From: Rhipidocladum racemiflorum
Lineage: Eukaryota > Streptophyta > Magnoliopsida > Poales > Poaceae
DNA length: 64,000 nucleotides
Assembly: GCA_036346355.1 (NCBI GenBank)
Contig: CM070592.1
Location: 35,759,230-35,823,229, forward strand
Reading direction: 5' to 3'
Shown here: in pieces, positions 46,331 to 57,589 of the stretch
Position numbering within the stretch: position 1 is the first letter of the stretch
Layout of the letters: every line of letters begins with the position of its first letter
Notes under the pieces: generated by a model
Told to the model about the DNA's origin: nothing
Seen by the model: the letters and a program-made list of their open reading frames with translations, nothing else
Databases searched by the model: none
Position numbers and translations under genes: made by a program

Positions 46331-46639
46331 TAGCTGGCTCGGGCGGTCTCAGATCACCGGCCGAGGCCGTCGCTTCCAGCTGCCTCGCCGGTCACGGCAG
46401 CCCGCCGTCGGTTGCCGCTTCGGCCATTTACCACCGCTACCGCCACCGGCAGCAGAGCGGCGAGTCGGTCCCGGCCTGTGCTACAATTGCGGACGCTGCT
46501 GGCCACTTCATCCGGATCGCCCTTTCCACGTCGGGCGGCAGCCGGGCGCTTCCACGGCCAGGGCGACGGCGCCACCGCCGCTGTTTCACGCCGAGCCGTG
46601 GCAGCGTCACCTTCGCCGACGCCGAGGCGGTTCTGAGGC

Positions 46640-47165
46640 TCCGCCGTGCTAGCCGGCACGCTTTCTTGTTGAGGGGCATGAGGCTAGAGTGTTGTTTGAT
46701 TCAGGGGCCTCCCATTCTTTTATCCGCACGGGGTTTGCAGAGCAAAGATCGATGAGGGTCGATGAGTGTCACCTCCTTTGTGATTGAGGCACCGGGGTCA
46801 AAGATCACGGTTAGGCAGATGGTTCATAAGGCAGTAGTACAGATTCGGGGAATTCCGTTCACCGTCAGTTTGCTGCTTCTAGACCTTCGAGGGATAGATG
46901 TCATCCTGGGGATGAGTTGGCTGACACGACAGCAGGCTGTTTTGGATTGCTGTAGTCGTACCCTGTCACTCCGAAATCCGAAGGGCGGCCGACTCACCCT
47001 ACTTCTTAACGGGAACAAGGCCACCTTGTGTTCGCTGAATGGGACAGAAGTTGAAGAGCTGGACTCGATTTCCGTGGTGTCTGAGTTTCCCGATGTGTTC
47101 CCAGCAGAATTACCGGGAATGCCACCTGATCGGGACATTGAGTTCGTCGTTGAGCTCCGGCCAGG
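46640..47165 (+). pseudogene. Gypsy protease and start of RT linker
   Basis: The active-site block 'ARVLFDSGASHSFI' lies at about 46690-46730. A TGA at 46753-46755 and a frame break follow. The frame from 46762 continues with 'IDVILGMSWLTRQQAVLDC' and ends in 'FPDVFPAELPGMPPDR', the usual lead-in to RT. A single-base deletion near 47165 throws the RT into the next frame. Confidence 0.85.
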
Positions 47166-47935
47166 ATCGCTCCGGTGTCCAAGCGACCGTACCGGATGCC
47201 GCCAAATGAATTGGCTGAGTTAAAGACCCAGCTGAAAGGATTGATGGACAAGGGGTTCATCCGACCGAGCTCCTCGCCTTGGGGCTGCTCGGCTTTGTTT
47301 GTGACCAAGAAGGATGGTTCTCTGCGCCTCTGCGTTGACTACCGTCCTCTGAATGCAGTCACCGTCAAGAACAAGTACCCATTGCCCCGGATTGACCTCC
47401 TGTTTGATCAGCTGACTGGTGCACGAGTATTTTCCAAGATTGATCTGAGGCTCGGCTACCATCAGATTAAGATCCGAGCCGAGGACATCCCGAAGACAGC
47501 TTTCTCCACCAGATACGGGCTCTACGAGTATACCGTGATGTCGTTCGGCCTCACGAACGCGCCGGCGTACTTTATGTACCTGATGAACTCCATATTCATG
47601 GAAGAGCTGGATTCTTTTGTCGTCATCTTCATTGACGACATTTTGATATATTCAGCCAGTGAAGAAGAGCACGCCAGACACCTTCGCATTGTCCTCGGGT
47701 GACTCAGGGAGCATCGCCTGTATGCGAAGTTCAGCAAGTGTGAGTTCTGGCTGAGGGAAGTGTCATTCTTAGGACACGTCCTTTCTGAGCGAGGCGTGGC
47801 AGTTGACCCGAGCAAGGTACAGGATGTACTCAAATGGGAGCAGCCCAAGACTGTCACGGACATCCGCAGTTTTCTTGGACTGGCTGGGTATTATCGCCGT
47901 TTCATCCAGGACTTCTCAAAGATTGGCGGCCGATG
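47166..47935 (+). pseudogene. Gypsy reverse transcriptase
   Basis: The RVT_1 palm is well preserved: 'KRPYRMPPNELAELK', 'LRLCVDYRPLNAVTVKNKYP', 'FSKIDLRLGYHQIKI', 'MSFGLTNAPAYFM' and the catalytic 'VIFIDDILIYS' near 47623-47655. A TGA at 47701-47703 replaces the Arg codon expected after 'VLG' (CGA to TGA, as cytosine methylation would cause). The thumb continues to 'FLGLAGYYRRFIQDFSKI' near 47870-47925. Confidence 0.95.
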
Positions 47936-48420
47936 ACCGAGCCGCTCAAGAAGGGGTTGAATTCAGATGGTCGGATCGTGAGAGCGCCTTCGGACATCAA
48001 GCAACGTCGACTACGGCTCTGTCCTCACTCACCGGATATCCACAGTCCTTTTGAGGTGTATTGCGTCGCCAGGCATTGGGCTCTACTGTGTGCTCATGCA
48101 AGAAGGCCGAGTCATTGCCTACGCATCTCGACAGTTGAAGCATCATGAGGAGCACTACCCCACCCATGATTTGGAGCTTGCAGCAGTGGTGCATGCCTTG
48201 AAGATCTGGCGCCACTATCTTCTGGGGAACAAGTGCAATATCTACACTGATCATAAAAGTCTCAAGTACATCTTCACCCAGGCAGATCTGAACATGAGGC
48301 AGCGGAGATGGCTTGAGCTGATCAAAGACTACAGTCTGGAGGTACACTACCACCCGGGGAAGGCGAATGTGGTAGCTGACGCGTTGAGTCGCAAAGCTCA
48401 ATGCAACTGCTGTACTCTCC
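47936..48420 (+). pseudogene. Gypsy RNase H
   Basis: The region 47930-48060 has suffered several small indels. From 48060 the frame is good: 'GLYCVLMQEGRVIAYASRQL', 'YPTHDLELAAVVHALKIWRH' and 'VHYHPGKANVVADALSRK'. This is the RNase H-like domain that removes the RNA template. Confidence 0.9.
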
Positions 48421-49477
48421 AGTCCCCGAGTGTCTCTCTTTGTGCCGAATTCCAAAGACTCGGCTTGGAGATGGGCGAGCAGGGATTCATAGCCAATATC
48501 GAGTTGAGGTCTACATTGCTCGATCAGATTCGAGAGGCACAGTCGAAGGATGGAGAGGTTGACCAAATCCGGGATAAATTGAAATTGGGGCAAGCTGCTG
48601 AGTTTCGCCTAGATGATCAGGGAACCGTGTGGTTCGGGGACCGCATAGTTGTCCCTGATGACCAGGAGTTGAAGCGAAGGATTCTCGATGAGGCGCATAA
48701 CTCCTTGCTTACCATTCACCCGGGCAGCAACAAGATGTATCAAGACACGAGGCAGCGGTTTTGGTGGGCTCGCATGAAGCGCGAAGTCGCTCGCTATGTG
48801 TCAGAGTGCGACGTCTGCAAGCGAGTGAAGGCCGAACACCTCAAGCCAGCTGGTACTCTTCAGCCTCTTCCTATTCCAGTTTGGAAGTGGGAGGATGTCA
48901 CCATGGATTTCATTACTGGCCTGCCGGTCACTTCCTCAGGCCATGACTCAATTTGGGTGATCGTCGACCGACTGATGAAGTCCGCGCACTTTCTGGCTGT
49001 CCGGACCACTTATTCGACCAAGAGATATGCAGAGCTATATATCTCTCGGATCCTGTGTCTCCATGGAGTGCCGAAACGGATAGTGTCAGACCGAGGCTCT
49101 CAGTTTGTCTCTCGGTTCTGGAGAAGCCTACATGAAGCTTTGGGCACGAAGTTGCTCCACAGTTCAAAGATACCACCCTCGTGATCGACGGTCGATCGAG
49201 AGGGTCAACCAGATCCTCGAGGACATGTTGAGGGCTTGTATCTTGTCCTACGGGAAGAAGTGGGAAGAGTGTCTCCCGTACGCCGAGTTCGCGTACAACA
49301 ACAGCTACCAAACCAGTATCCAGATGTCTCCGTTCGAGGCACTTTATGGTCGCAGTTGTCGAGCGCCGCTGAATTGGTCAGAAAGTGGAGAACGCTCCTT
49401 GATTGGGCCTGAGTTAGTTGTGGAGGCGGAAGAAAAGGTCAGGACTATCCAGGAAAATCTGAGGATAGCACGGTCGC
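48421..49477 (+). pseudogene. Gypsy integrase, C-terminally truncated
   Basis: The zinc-binding region 'HNSLLTIHPGSNKM' with 'CDVCKRVKAEH' is followed by the core: 'MDFITGLPVT', 'IWVIVDRLMKSAHFL', 'LHGVPKRIVSDRGSQFVSRF' and 'YAEFAYNNSYQTSIQMSPFE'. A frameshift near 49170-49190 splits it. The reading frame runs straight into LTR sequence at 49478, so the C-terminal part is deleted. Confidence 0.9.
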
Positions 49478-51588
49478 GATGTTGGTTGATGCTAAACCAC
49501 CATATGGGATGCTAGAATCCTTATCTAGATCATTTTGTACATGTTGGGATTAGTACTAATCTAGGTTGGAGTATTGTGGGTGCTCGGTTTTATGTGATTG
49601 ATTATGCGGGAAAGGTCGAAAAGGGTTGAGCTAACCAATAATGGATAGTCTTTGTCGCGGTGGTTAAATGAATGAGAGTTGTCGCTAGTCGTTTTCCGTT
49701 TGTAAAGATTTGATGTTAAAATAGTGTTGGTCATTTAAGAATTTATTGTTTGCCTGTTAGTGGACTTTCGCCTTGTTTTTCCTTTTTGGTTGTCGAATGC
49801 TCGCGTATTGATTTCAGTTCTCATTACATGTCATCGGCATAGCATGCATCTCATTTCATACATATGTGTCGTGTAGAGAACGATCACGCGGAGGGTCAAG
49901 TGGCCGCGATCGAGGGTGATCACGGTGAGCAGGTTGTCACTGAGACTCCGGCAGAAGCATCAGGCAAGCACCTAAGCATCTTGAACCCTTATATGATTCT
50001 ATTTTTGAGAATAAATTGCTAAATTGTGAGTTACGTTTTGCATTAGGAGTTAATTGTGGGATAGGACTAGATCCCATTTGCTGCACATACACCCATTGAA
50101 AATTGTTAAACACTTCCTTGAAGCTAATACGGGTAATATAACTGAGTCCGTGCTTAGTCTTACTTAGAGGTCGGGGTTCGGGCCAAGTGACGGAGGGTTC
50201 TGTCACTTGCGGTTGTTATTATTACACACACGCTACATTATGTTGGTTTGGAATTGGGAAAGGTTTTGGAAAGGAATAAATTGTGGTTGAGGGCGAGGCT
50301 TAGGCCGACTCTCGAGCGCCAAGCCGGGCTTGGGGCTGCTCGAGGGGGTGCTAGGTTTTCGGGCCACAGGAGGACGCTTCAGCGATTGGGTATGATTGGG
50401 AGGGGGTTGACACTAGCCCCTTGTGGTAAGTGTCGTGCGATCAATGCTTCCCTGCAGGGTTAATTAAGCGATTCGAATTGCCGCGCTCTCGGATATGAGC
50501 AAGCTTAATCCGAACTTCTTCTGCGTAGTAAATAACTTGAACTTGTGGTTCGCCGTTGGGCTTGAGCTTTAAAATGGTTATGTATTGCTCTACATTAATT
50601 GTTGTTAATTTCAATCTCACCCTAGAAGTAAGTGCGGTCTATAACTGCTTTAAACTTGTAATTGGTTCGATTGTCGCATTTATACTACAAATGTTAATGC
50701 TTTTCCGCACTTTTACCTTAAGCTTTCTCCTTGCTACAACTAAATGCATAATCCTTTGGAGTCGGTCATATATGGATCCCTGTAAGACTTGCAGTACCTT
50801 TTGTACTCATGCTTCGCTTTGTGGTTTTCGGTGAGGACCAGGATGGTGGGTGTGAGTTCTGCCCATATCGCCTCTCGGTGACCAAGGGCACCGAGTAGAG
50901 GCTTAGCGCGATATCGCACACGCCCGGAAGTGTTCAGTGGCAGGACACTTCCGGAGTAGTCGTATTTTGCTTGTGTTGCGATTTGGTTCACTTTTGTTGT
51001 GTAGTTAGTCTTCTACTTTATGTTTAGTCGTTGTTCAAGTCTATGTCATCGTCCTGTGGGTGGTTGTCTCGACTTGTGATTGTATGGCTGTTGTGGTTGT
51101 TGCTTTACTTTTGAATATATATATACTGCAACTGTGTTTTCTTGTCTGCTGAGTGGATGTCCATAGGTTCTAGGTGGGTCATGCCGAAATTTTCCGTTTT
51201 TCGGAGTCTTGGTCTTTTTCCCCGTTCTTGCCTAGTTTAGAGTTTTGGAGTTGTTTCAATCTTGGTTCGGTGGATGTCGGGTTCGTCTTGTGCCGTGTGT
51301 TTCCACTTGCGTGTGGTTTGGAAGGTTTCGGGTTCGTTGCCCCCTTTATGCAAATTGAATTGATATCGTGTTGGTTTCCGGTATGCGGGGATCCTGGGCG
51401 CGTTTCGGGTCGCATACCGGGGGAATACCGGGGTTGTTGTCGAGTCGTTTGGATGTTCGTAGGGTTGTCTCTGTTGGGCTTGGGTATTAGCATCAGGATC
51501 ACCTCCGGTGATTGGTTGCTAGGATCCAAATCCGATGGGAACAACTGTTCACCCAACAACTCGAGGACGATCTGGGCGGCTCCTGACA
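49478..51588 (+). repeat. 3' LTR of the large gypsy element, 5'-truncated
   Basis: Nearly identical to 42861-45161, ending TCCTGACA. Besides the missing first ~630 bp, it lacks about 190 bp present in the 5' LTR (about 43668-43857), the break lying between short 'ttgtgg/tgtggttg' direct repeats. Confidence 0.95.
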
Positions 51589-54500
51589 TTAACACACTTC
51601 CTTTGGTGTGTTGGCAGAGAGATCATGACGAGGTCTTTACAATGCATCTACCTAGCTCGACTCCACCCGCTGAGGTTTCACTGCTGTTAGGGTTCTATCC
51701 ACCCAGTACAGAAGCCCCCTCTTGTGCCGTGTGAGAAAAACAGTCTTGCCTCTATCCGGCACTCACATTCAACCATCTAGAGAAGTCAAATCTAGGTCTA
51801 TACAAATTATTTAGTCAGGTCGTGCCCACTTTGACATGTGGTTGTACTGTTGTGCTTAGAATGGACAATCATAAGCGTCTGTCCTTAATTTACTTGGGGC
51901 GGTACTTGCACAAACCAAGACCAGTGCTTTATCCGCACCCGCCAGACAAACCATTCCGCCCAAGTCTAAATCATTTTATTTTCTTTTTATTTTGTAAACC
52001 AATGGCAATATTTTTTGCCTATAATTTCCAATACAAGTTTTCAAGAGTTAACAGAAATTCCCACCCATATGTGCATATTGATCGATTGCGAGTCTAAGCA
52101 TTTCTACTGAACTATTCTATTCCACCAACAACTTATTTAATAATCTTCAATTCTCAATGTTGATAAAAATTATTATAATCAATTCTGTAATCTCCAAAAT
52201 TCATGAAGTCACCAGGATCCCCCCCTTTATTATCATGGCATTAGATAATCCAGCCCAATTTAGTACTCCAACAAGTAGAGTCTATATCATGTGTCATCAT
52301 GACTCCAAAATCATGCTAAGCTACTAACATTATCGTATATGAAATAGTTTCCTCAAAATATAAGTCACACTAGTGATTATCCATCATCCATACGTCGATT
52401 AATCTTGTAATTTACTTAATTCTCAAAGAATAATTCCTATCCTCATCCTCGAGCATCTTTCAAGAAAGATTCCATAAAAACAAGATTGCATTAATTCATC
52501 AACTATAATGGTTTCCATAAAAAATGATACCAAATTGACTAAATAAATCACACATATTCTGTATTATTCAGAATTCCACCTAAATGGTTATCGCGAGACC
52601 ATATTGCAATAATCATCCATTTCTTGATCAACCCCTGAACAAGTTCTCCTAACAAGCAATAATAATCCAATTAACTTCACTCATAATATGGTTTAACTCC
52701 AAACCTTCTTTGATACTCCTTTTTTTTCTAATCCAATGTATCCAGCTTACACAGTTTTCCACAAACACTAATGTTCAAAGAAACTCTACTCAAATTTGAG
52801 TCTATATCCAAATGATCATTCACACAGTGATCAATATTGTCATCTGCTAAGAATATTTCACAAAATCATCTACTAAACCACCGAGTATGATTCTCAATAT
52901 TATTTATTTAATTTACCAAATATTATTCTTAATATCATACATCATCCAATATTCCCCCAGTCCATACTAATTATATTGCGAACTGCTATCACAATCCAAC
53001 TCCTCAATATTTCAATTATCACCATTCATATAGAAAATTTACAAAAACATTCCCCCTTAACACTAGTGTTCATTTAACTCCCATCAAGTTGAGTTCTAAC
53101 TCCAATTCACATTCCATACTATCTAATCCATTCAAAATGCCATCTAAATAATTAATCTCCTAATCAGAGAATATTTACCAAAAAATGTTTATTATGGTGG
53201 ATTACTGTGCTAGGGCGACAAAAAATCATGGGTAACAATATCAATGAGGTATAAGCAATAGGTATAACTAACCGCCTAATTCTAACATAATCTTTTTATA
53301 TAAGTAGCAATGCAATTTGTAAAACATTGTAAAATATTTAGAAATCATGGGATCAACATGCGTCAATGAGACTTGCCTTCGGTCGCAGCGAGGGTCTCGA
53401 AATCTTGGGGCTCGGCGACGGCGTCAACGGCTTCGTCAAATTCTTTGGCTACGCGCAAAATGGAGCGACAAATAAATAAAATAAAATCTAAAAATTATAA
53501 AAAATAATACTGACAGATAGAGGGTGATTTTAGAAGAATTTCCGAATTTTAATCACTTGATTCAGAGTTACGACGAAAGAGAACGAGCGTTTCAAACCTC
53601 CCGCCGGACTTGGAGAAGAAATGGCTGTCGGCGGAGCTCTGGCAATCAATTTAGAAATCTGATTGTTCTGATTGTACCGGAGGTAGAGGACACCGAGAGG
53701 GAGCTCCAGTAAAATTTTGAGGCCAAATGGAGGTCGGGAGTGACCGTGAGAGCTCACCGAAAATTCGCGTAATTTTGAAAAGAACGGCTTCTACAGGGAG
53801 ATCTGTAGATTGGATTGAAGAAATTCCAATTGGGTTGTGTGGGGAATGGTGAGAGAATTCTGGGGTTCAATTTATAGGACGATTGGACTAGTGGATCATC
53901 GGAAAACGCTCACCGGAGTTATTACCGGAAGCGCGCGCAGCGGCGCTCGGGGCGGCGCGCAACGGCGCCGGGCGGCGGGCGGCGGCAAGACACGGGGAGG
54001 CCAGCATGGCGGCGGCCGAGAGCAGGGTGAGGTGCGGCTGGGCATGGGGAAGGTGAGGCGCACGGCTGCTCGGCCGGAGAATCGCCGGAGGCGGCGCACG
54101 GTGGCCGAACCGGTGGCGCGCAGAATAAAAAAAATCGGAGAATGGAATCACAAAAAGAAAGTGAGCACCACATAGAACGCAACGAGACGTACCTAGCAGT
54201 GTTGCCAGATTTCGAAGGGGATCAACGGATTGGGAGAAATCGATGATGAACGGCGCTCCAATCGGAAACTTCAACCGCGAAATTCGTTGCCGTCCTGCAA
54301 CGAAAACCAAAATTGGTTGAGGGCTTTTGATCGTGGTGACGATATGCACACGGTGACGCGAACGGATTTGCAATCGCCTCACCGGATCAAATGTTGCCGC
54401 GGTGATGTCGACGAACGGCGACCAACGTCAGTTTCTTCGAGTTTCCGGAGAAATGGAGTGGGAAGGCAGTGGGAGAGAGTGAGCACCGGGTAGGGGATGC

Positions 54501-55299
54501 AAGACAAAGTTATAGGAGGTGGTGGCTCGCAGTTTGCTCAAGAAATGGCCAAGTAATAACCAAATTAGTGCATTTCGGTTTTCACTCAATTGGGTTGTTT
54601 CCGGCGGGATTTGGAATGATTAATGGTAGGGGATGGAATCCTTACGACCACACCTTTCAAACGCAACCAGAATCACTCAATTTGGTGGAGAAATGGAGGA
54701 CTTATGGAGGATTGAATCTTGGAAGCCATGAACGGAACAATCGAGCTTCTCTGGACATTCCAGGCAGGAAGATGACGCTACAGTACCTAGACACAGGTCA
54801 TCTTCTCATTGGCCAATAAATAATGAAGAATCAATAACGCGCGAGATAAAATAGCAAAAAGGGTCTAAAAATCCTGAAAAAATTTCTAAAAATACTAGGA
54901 AATATTTGGAACCTAATAAAATTGGTTTCACTGATTTTGGATGAATTTTGAAATTTAGATAATTCCGAGACGAATAATTTGAATTTAGAGAAAGCACGAG
55001 AGATAAAAATACCAATGGATTCTATAAATCTTGAAAAAATTTCCAAAATCATTTTAGAATATTTAGAACCTAATGCAATAGGTTTTGAGATTTTTGAAGC
55101 ATTTTAGAACTTGGGTGGAATTTCAACTGAGGATCGGCATTAGGAATTTCGACTTTGCGAACGGTGATGGAATGAACTCCAATTTCGGAAGAATAAGGAT
55201 GCCAGGTTAATTAGAACACCAAAGAAAATCCAAGTTTTGAATTTAATTAATTTAAATTAGTTTTTGTCAAAAGACCGAAATTAGAGATGTTACAACCAT

Positions 55300-56090
55300 G
55301 AAATAGGAGTTTTAATCATTGCCACACCCAGTTGATCCGCTAAAAAATATTGAAACTTGAAAGTAATGCAAAATATTTTGCTTCCTTATGGTCCTTAATA
55401 TTCATTGCAATGTTTCGTGAATAAGCCACATAACCTGCTCCAATAAAAAATGGTTTGTTTTGTGTACAAAATAAACCAATGAAATGATGTTACAAAAATG
55501 AACTAATAAAATCATAATAGTACTATATGTTTCCTCTGGATGCAAAATATACAATTAGTCGAATTACGCCCGTGCTCCCATCACATATATGCAAAGGTAG
55601 AGAAGCACAGTTCCGTGCCTTAGGGAAGATCTCCATTGAATCTTGAACAGACAGCTGAGATGAATCACTACAATAACATATGCTACTATACAAAAACAAT
55701 ATTTCTGCTACAATATTTTCATAACAGATCCATCCACGTACCATGCCTTTCTTCTGGCTTGCTTTGTACCTCACTGCTTTTGCTGAATTTCCTGATAATC
55801 GCCACCCACCCTCAATTAATGCCACAGCCTTCCTCACATCGCTATCGTTGTCCACAATGTCTTCTATCCTAATTTCACTCCTCAAAGTAATCAGGAACAT
55901 GTTAGTTACATTTCTACATAAGTTAAACAGTTATACAAAGTGATCTGCTACATGAAACAAGTTATGATTTTCAACATCAACAAAGTACCATGCCTAGCAG
56001 TAGTATGTTAACTGCTGAAGGAAAAGACCCCATAAAATATGCAAGAAATCCTTCCCAATAAAAGAATATAGAAGATGACAACCACCATAA
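55300..56090 (-). other. Two in-phase coding-like exons, unidentified
   Basis: On the - strand, 55880-55742 reads IRIEDIVDNDSDVRKAVALI, then EGGWRLSGNSAKAVRYKASQ, ending KKGM before a GTACGT donor. 55654-55568 follows after a CAG acceptor, in the same phase: SVQDSMEIFPKARNCASLPL, then HICDGSTG and a GTAATT donor. I do not recognise the protein. Since it lies to the right of the Helitron-like end at 41130 (with the solo LTR removed) and in that end's orientation, it may be a captured gene piece. It could also be part of a host gene. No further exons were found. Confidence 0.45.
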
Positions 56091-56099
56091 TCTTCAGCT

Positions 56100-56927
56100 A
56101 AACATTAGCCGAGACTTTCCCGGCCGGAGAAGCCCCCCACGTCACCCCCCACTCTCTCTCTCCATTTTTTGCAAAAAAACCCTCCGGTTCTTTGGAATTA
56201 CAGATAGGTCCTTTCTATTTACGAACAGGTCCTTTGTAATTTTCTGTGAGTATAAAATATTTTTTCCCGGTTCGCGTTTAGGTCCTCGATTCGTCTTTTA
56301 CACAAAGAGCCTCCCATTAAATACGAATTGCGAACAAGTCCTTTCTTACTTATTCAAAATAGCGAACAAGTCCAAAATTATAACAAATAGGTCCCTGCAT
56401 TTTTCGCTCGTGTCCTTTCTCCGCTTTTCCCAAAAAATATTCTCGTGGTCCGTTTGCTCTCCGGAGCATAAGAAAAATGTTTCCGTGGTCTGTTTTTTCT
56501 CCCAAAAAAAACCAAAAATATTTCCCGTTCACGCGCACGGCGTTTTTCCTGGAAAAAAAAAATTCGTGGTCCGTTTGCTCTCCGGAGCATGGGAAAAATG
56601 TTTCCGTGGTCTGTTTTTTCTCCGAAAAAAAAACAAAAAAATTTTTCCGTTCACGCGCGCGGCGTTTTTCCCGAAAAAAATATTTTCGTAATCCGTTTGC
56701 TCTCCGGAGCATGGGAATGTTTCCGTGGTCTGTTTTTTCTCCGAAAAAAAAACAAAAAATATTTTCCGTTCACGCGCGCGGTGTTTTTCCCGAAAAAAAT
56801 ATTTTCGTAATCCGTTTGCTCTCCGGAGCATGGGAAAAATGTTTTCGTGATCTGTTTTTTCTCCGAAAAAAAAACATAAAATATTTTCCGTTCACGCGCG
56901 CGGCGTGCGCCGCACTTGCGTTTCTAG
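56100..56927 (+). mobile_element. Small non-autonomous Helitron
   Basis: The right end is textbook: a GCGGCG-TG-CGCCGC hairpin (56900-56913), then ACTTGCGTTT and CTAG (56924-56927), with a T following. The left part shares 'acagataggtcc' and 'cctttctccg.ttttccc' blocks with 23230-24130. The exact 5' end (A|TC) is uncertain, between about 56090 and 56125. It is non-coding; the four overlapping ORFs come from the minisatellite. Confidence 0.7.
56395..56925 (+). repeat. ~120-bp minisatellite, four units
   Basis: The block 'gtttgctctccggagcat' recurs with CCGGAGCAT at 56461, 56582, 56704 and 56823 (spacing 121, 122, 119). Each unit also has 'tttccgtggtctgttttttc' and 'ccgttcacgcgcgcggcg'. The last unit's 'cgcgcggcg' runs into the Helitron terminal hairpin. 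Confidence 0.95.
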
Positions 56928-57400
56928 TATATAACACTGGGAGGGAAAGGAAGGATCTACATGTTTTGTCCATAGTACTGGACGTGGCCTCTTTTGCCTC
57001 AGGCTTCAAAGTAGATGTTGACTGGGCATTGAATAAAGAACTCCACCACAGAATTGAATAAAGGACTTACTTGCGGACGTGAACCGGCAGAAGTGCTAGC
57101 TTTCACGGACGTGTACAGGCCTCCTGCACCCAATACAAAAAAATCACAGACTTACTTGAAGCCAATGGAAAGTTTGATGTCCGATTGAAGCTTCTCTGAG
57201 CGAAGGTTCTCGTCTGGCGCAAGGTGCCGCGTCGAGCGGATGTGCGTCGATCCGGCGGATGGAGCGCGCCGAGGGCGGTGTAGGCTGGATCAGGCGCTGG
57301 CTGACGGAGGCCGAGGCGGGGGAATTTTTTTTTTAATAATACATATTTTATTCAAAATTGCAATTATATACCACGGAAAAATAAAATTTCAGAAGTAGAC
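56928..57400. other. No recognisable gene
   Basis: Flanking sequence between the small Helitron and the MULE-associated tandem repeats. 57190-57310 is GC-rich. A T/A-run near 57327 may mark an insertion boundary. Confidence 0.3.
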
Positions 57401-57401
57401 C

Positions 57402-57585
57402 TCTGTAGCTCTTTCATTGGGCGACTGAGGCATTGTAGCTGTTTGAAATGGCGACAGAGCTTCTGTAGCTCGTTGAAGTGGCGACAGAGCCTCTGTAGCT
57501 CATCCATTAGGCTACAGAGGTTCTATAGTCATCCATTAGGCTACAGAGCTTCTATAGCTTATTGAACTGGTGACAGATAGATGGA
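57402..57585. repeat. Six tandem 30-bp units
   Basis: Units begin at 57402, 57432, 57462, 57492, 57522 and 57551. The consensus is close to TCTGTAGCTCATTGAAGTGG followed by CGACAGAGCC, and the TCTGTAGC / GCTACAGA ends can pair. It is near the presumed outer end of the MULE, and could be part of its subterminal region. Confidence 0.9.
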
Positions 57586-57589
57586 TTAG

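Larger units (their letters stand above)
42227..51588 (+). mobile_element. Ty3/gypsy retrotransposon with ~2.9-kb LTR and internal deletion
   Basis: The 5' LTR is at 42227-45161, a primer-binding site TGGTATCAGAGC at 45165-45176, gag from 45560, then protease, RT, RNase H and integrase. A 5'-truncated 3' LTR is at 49478-51588. The perfect duplication TTAAC lies at 42222-42226 and 51589-51593. The end of integrase, any chromodomain, the polypurine tract and the first ~630 bp of the 3' LTR have been lost. The LTR length and the gag/RT type suggest the Tekay/Del chromovirus clade, which is my inference. Frameshifts and a TGA inactivate it. Confidence 0.95.
41363..55294 (-). mobile_element. Very long solo LTR split by a gypsy element
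   Basis: The ends are TGTCGCCC at 41363 and ..GATGTTACA at 55294. On the - strand it starts TGTAACATCTC and ends GGGCGACA. The perfect 5-bp duplication ACCAT lies at 41358-41362 and 55295-55299. Without the nested gypsy element it is about 4.57 kb. No gag or pol sequence is present in 41363-42221 or 51594-55294. The layout resembles a long gypsy LTR: a GC-rich block at 53890-54170, and on the - strand a 'GAGTACTTTATGTACTCAC' block near 41720. So it is either a solo LTR or a non-autonomous element. The ORFs in it, including 53837-54493, are not supported as genes. Confidence 0.75.

Noticed and set aside
46273..46755. 160-codon ORF after gag and - strand ORFs over it
   Set aside because: Frame-shifted reading of the degraded gag tail and protease start. 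Only the protease active-site frame carries recognised motifs.
53837..54493. ORFs of 60-164 codons on both strands
   Set aside because: They sit in the GC-rich block of the solo LTR at 41363-55294, with simple Gly/Arg or Pro/Ser translations.
56350..57061. Seven ORFs of 70-194 codons on both strands
   Set aside because: All are readings of the ~120-bp minisatellite; the period not being a multiple of three gives similar peptides in several frames.
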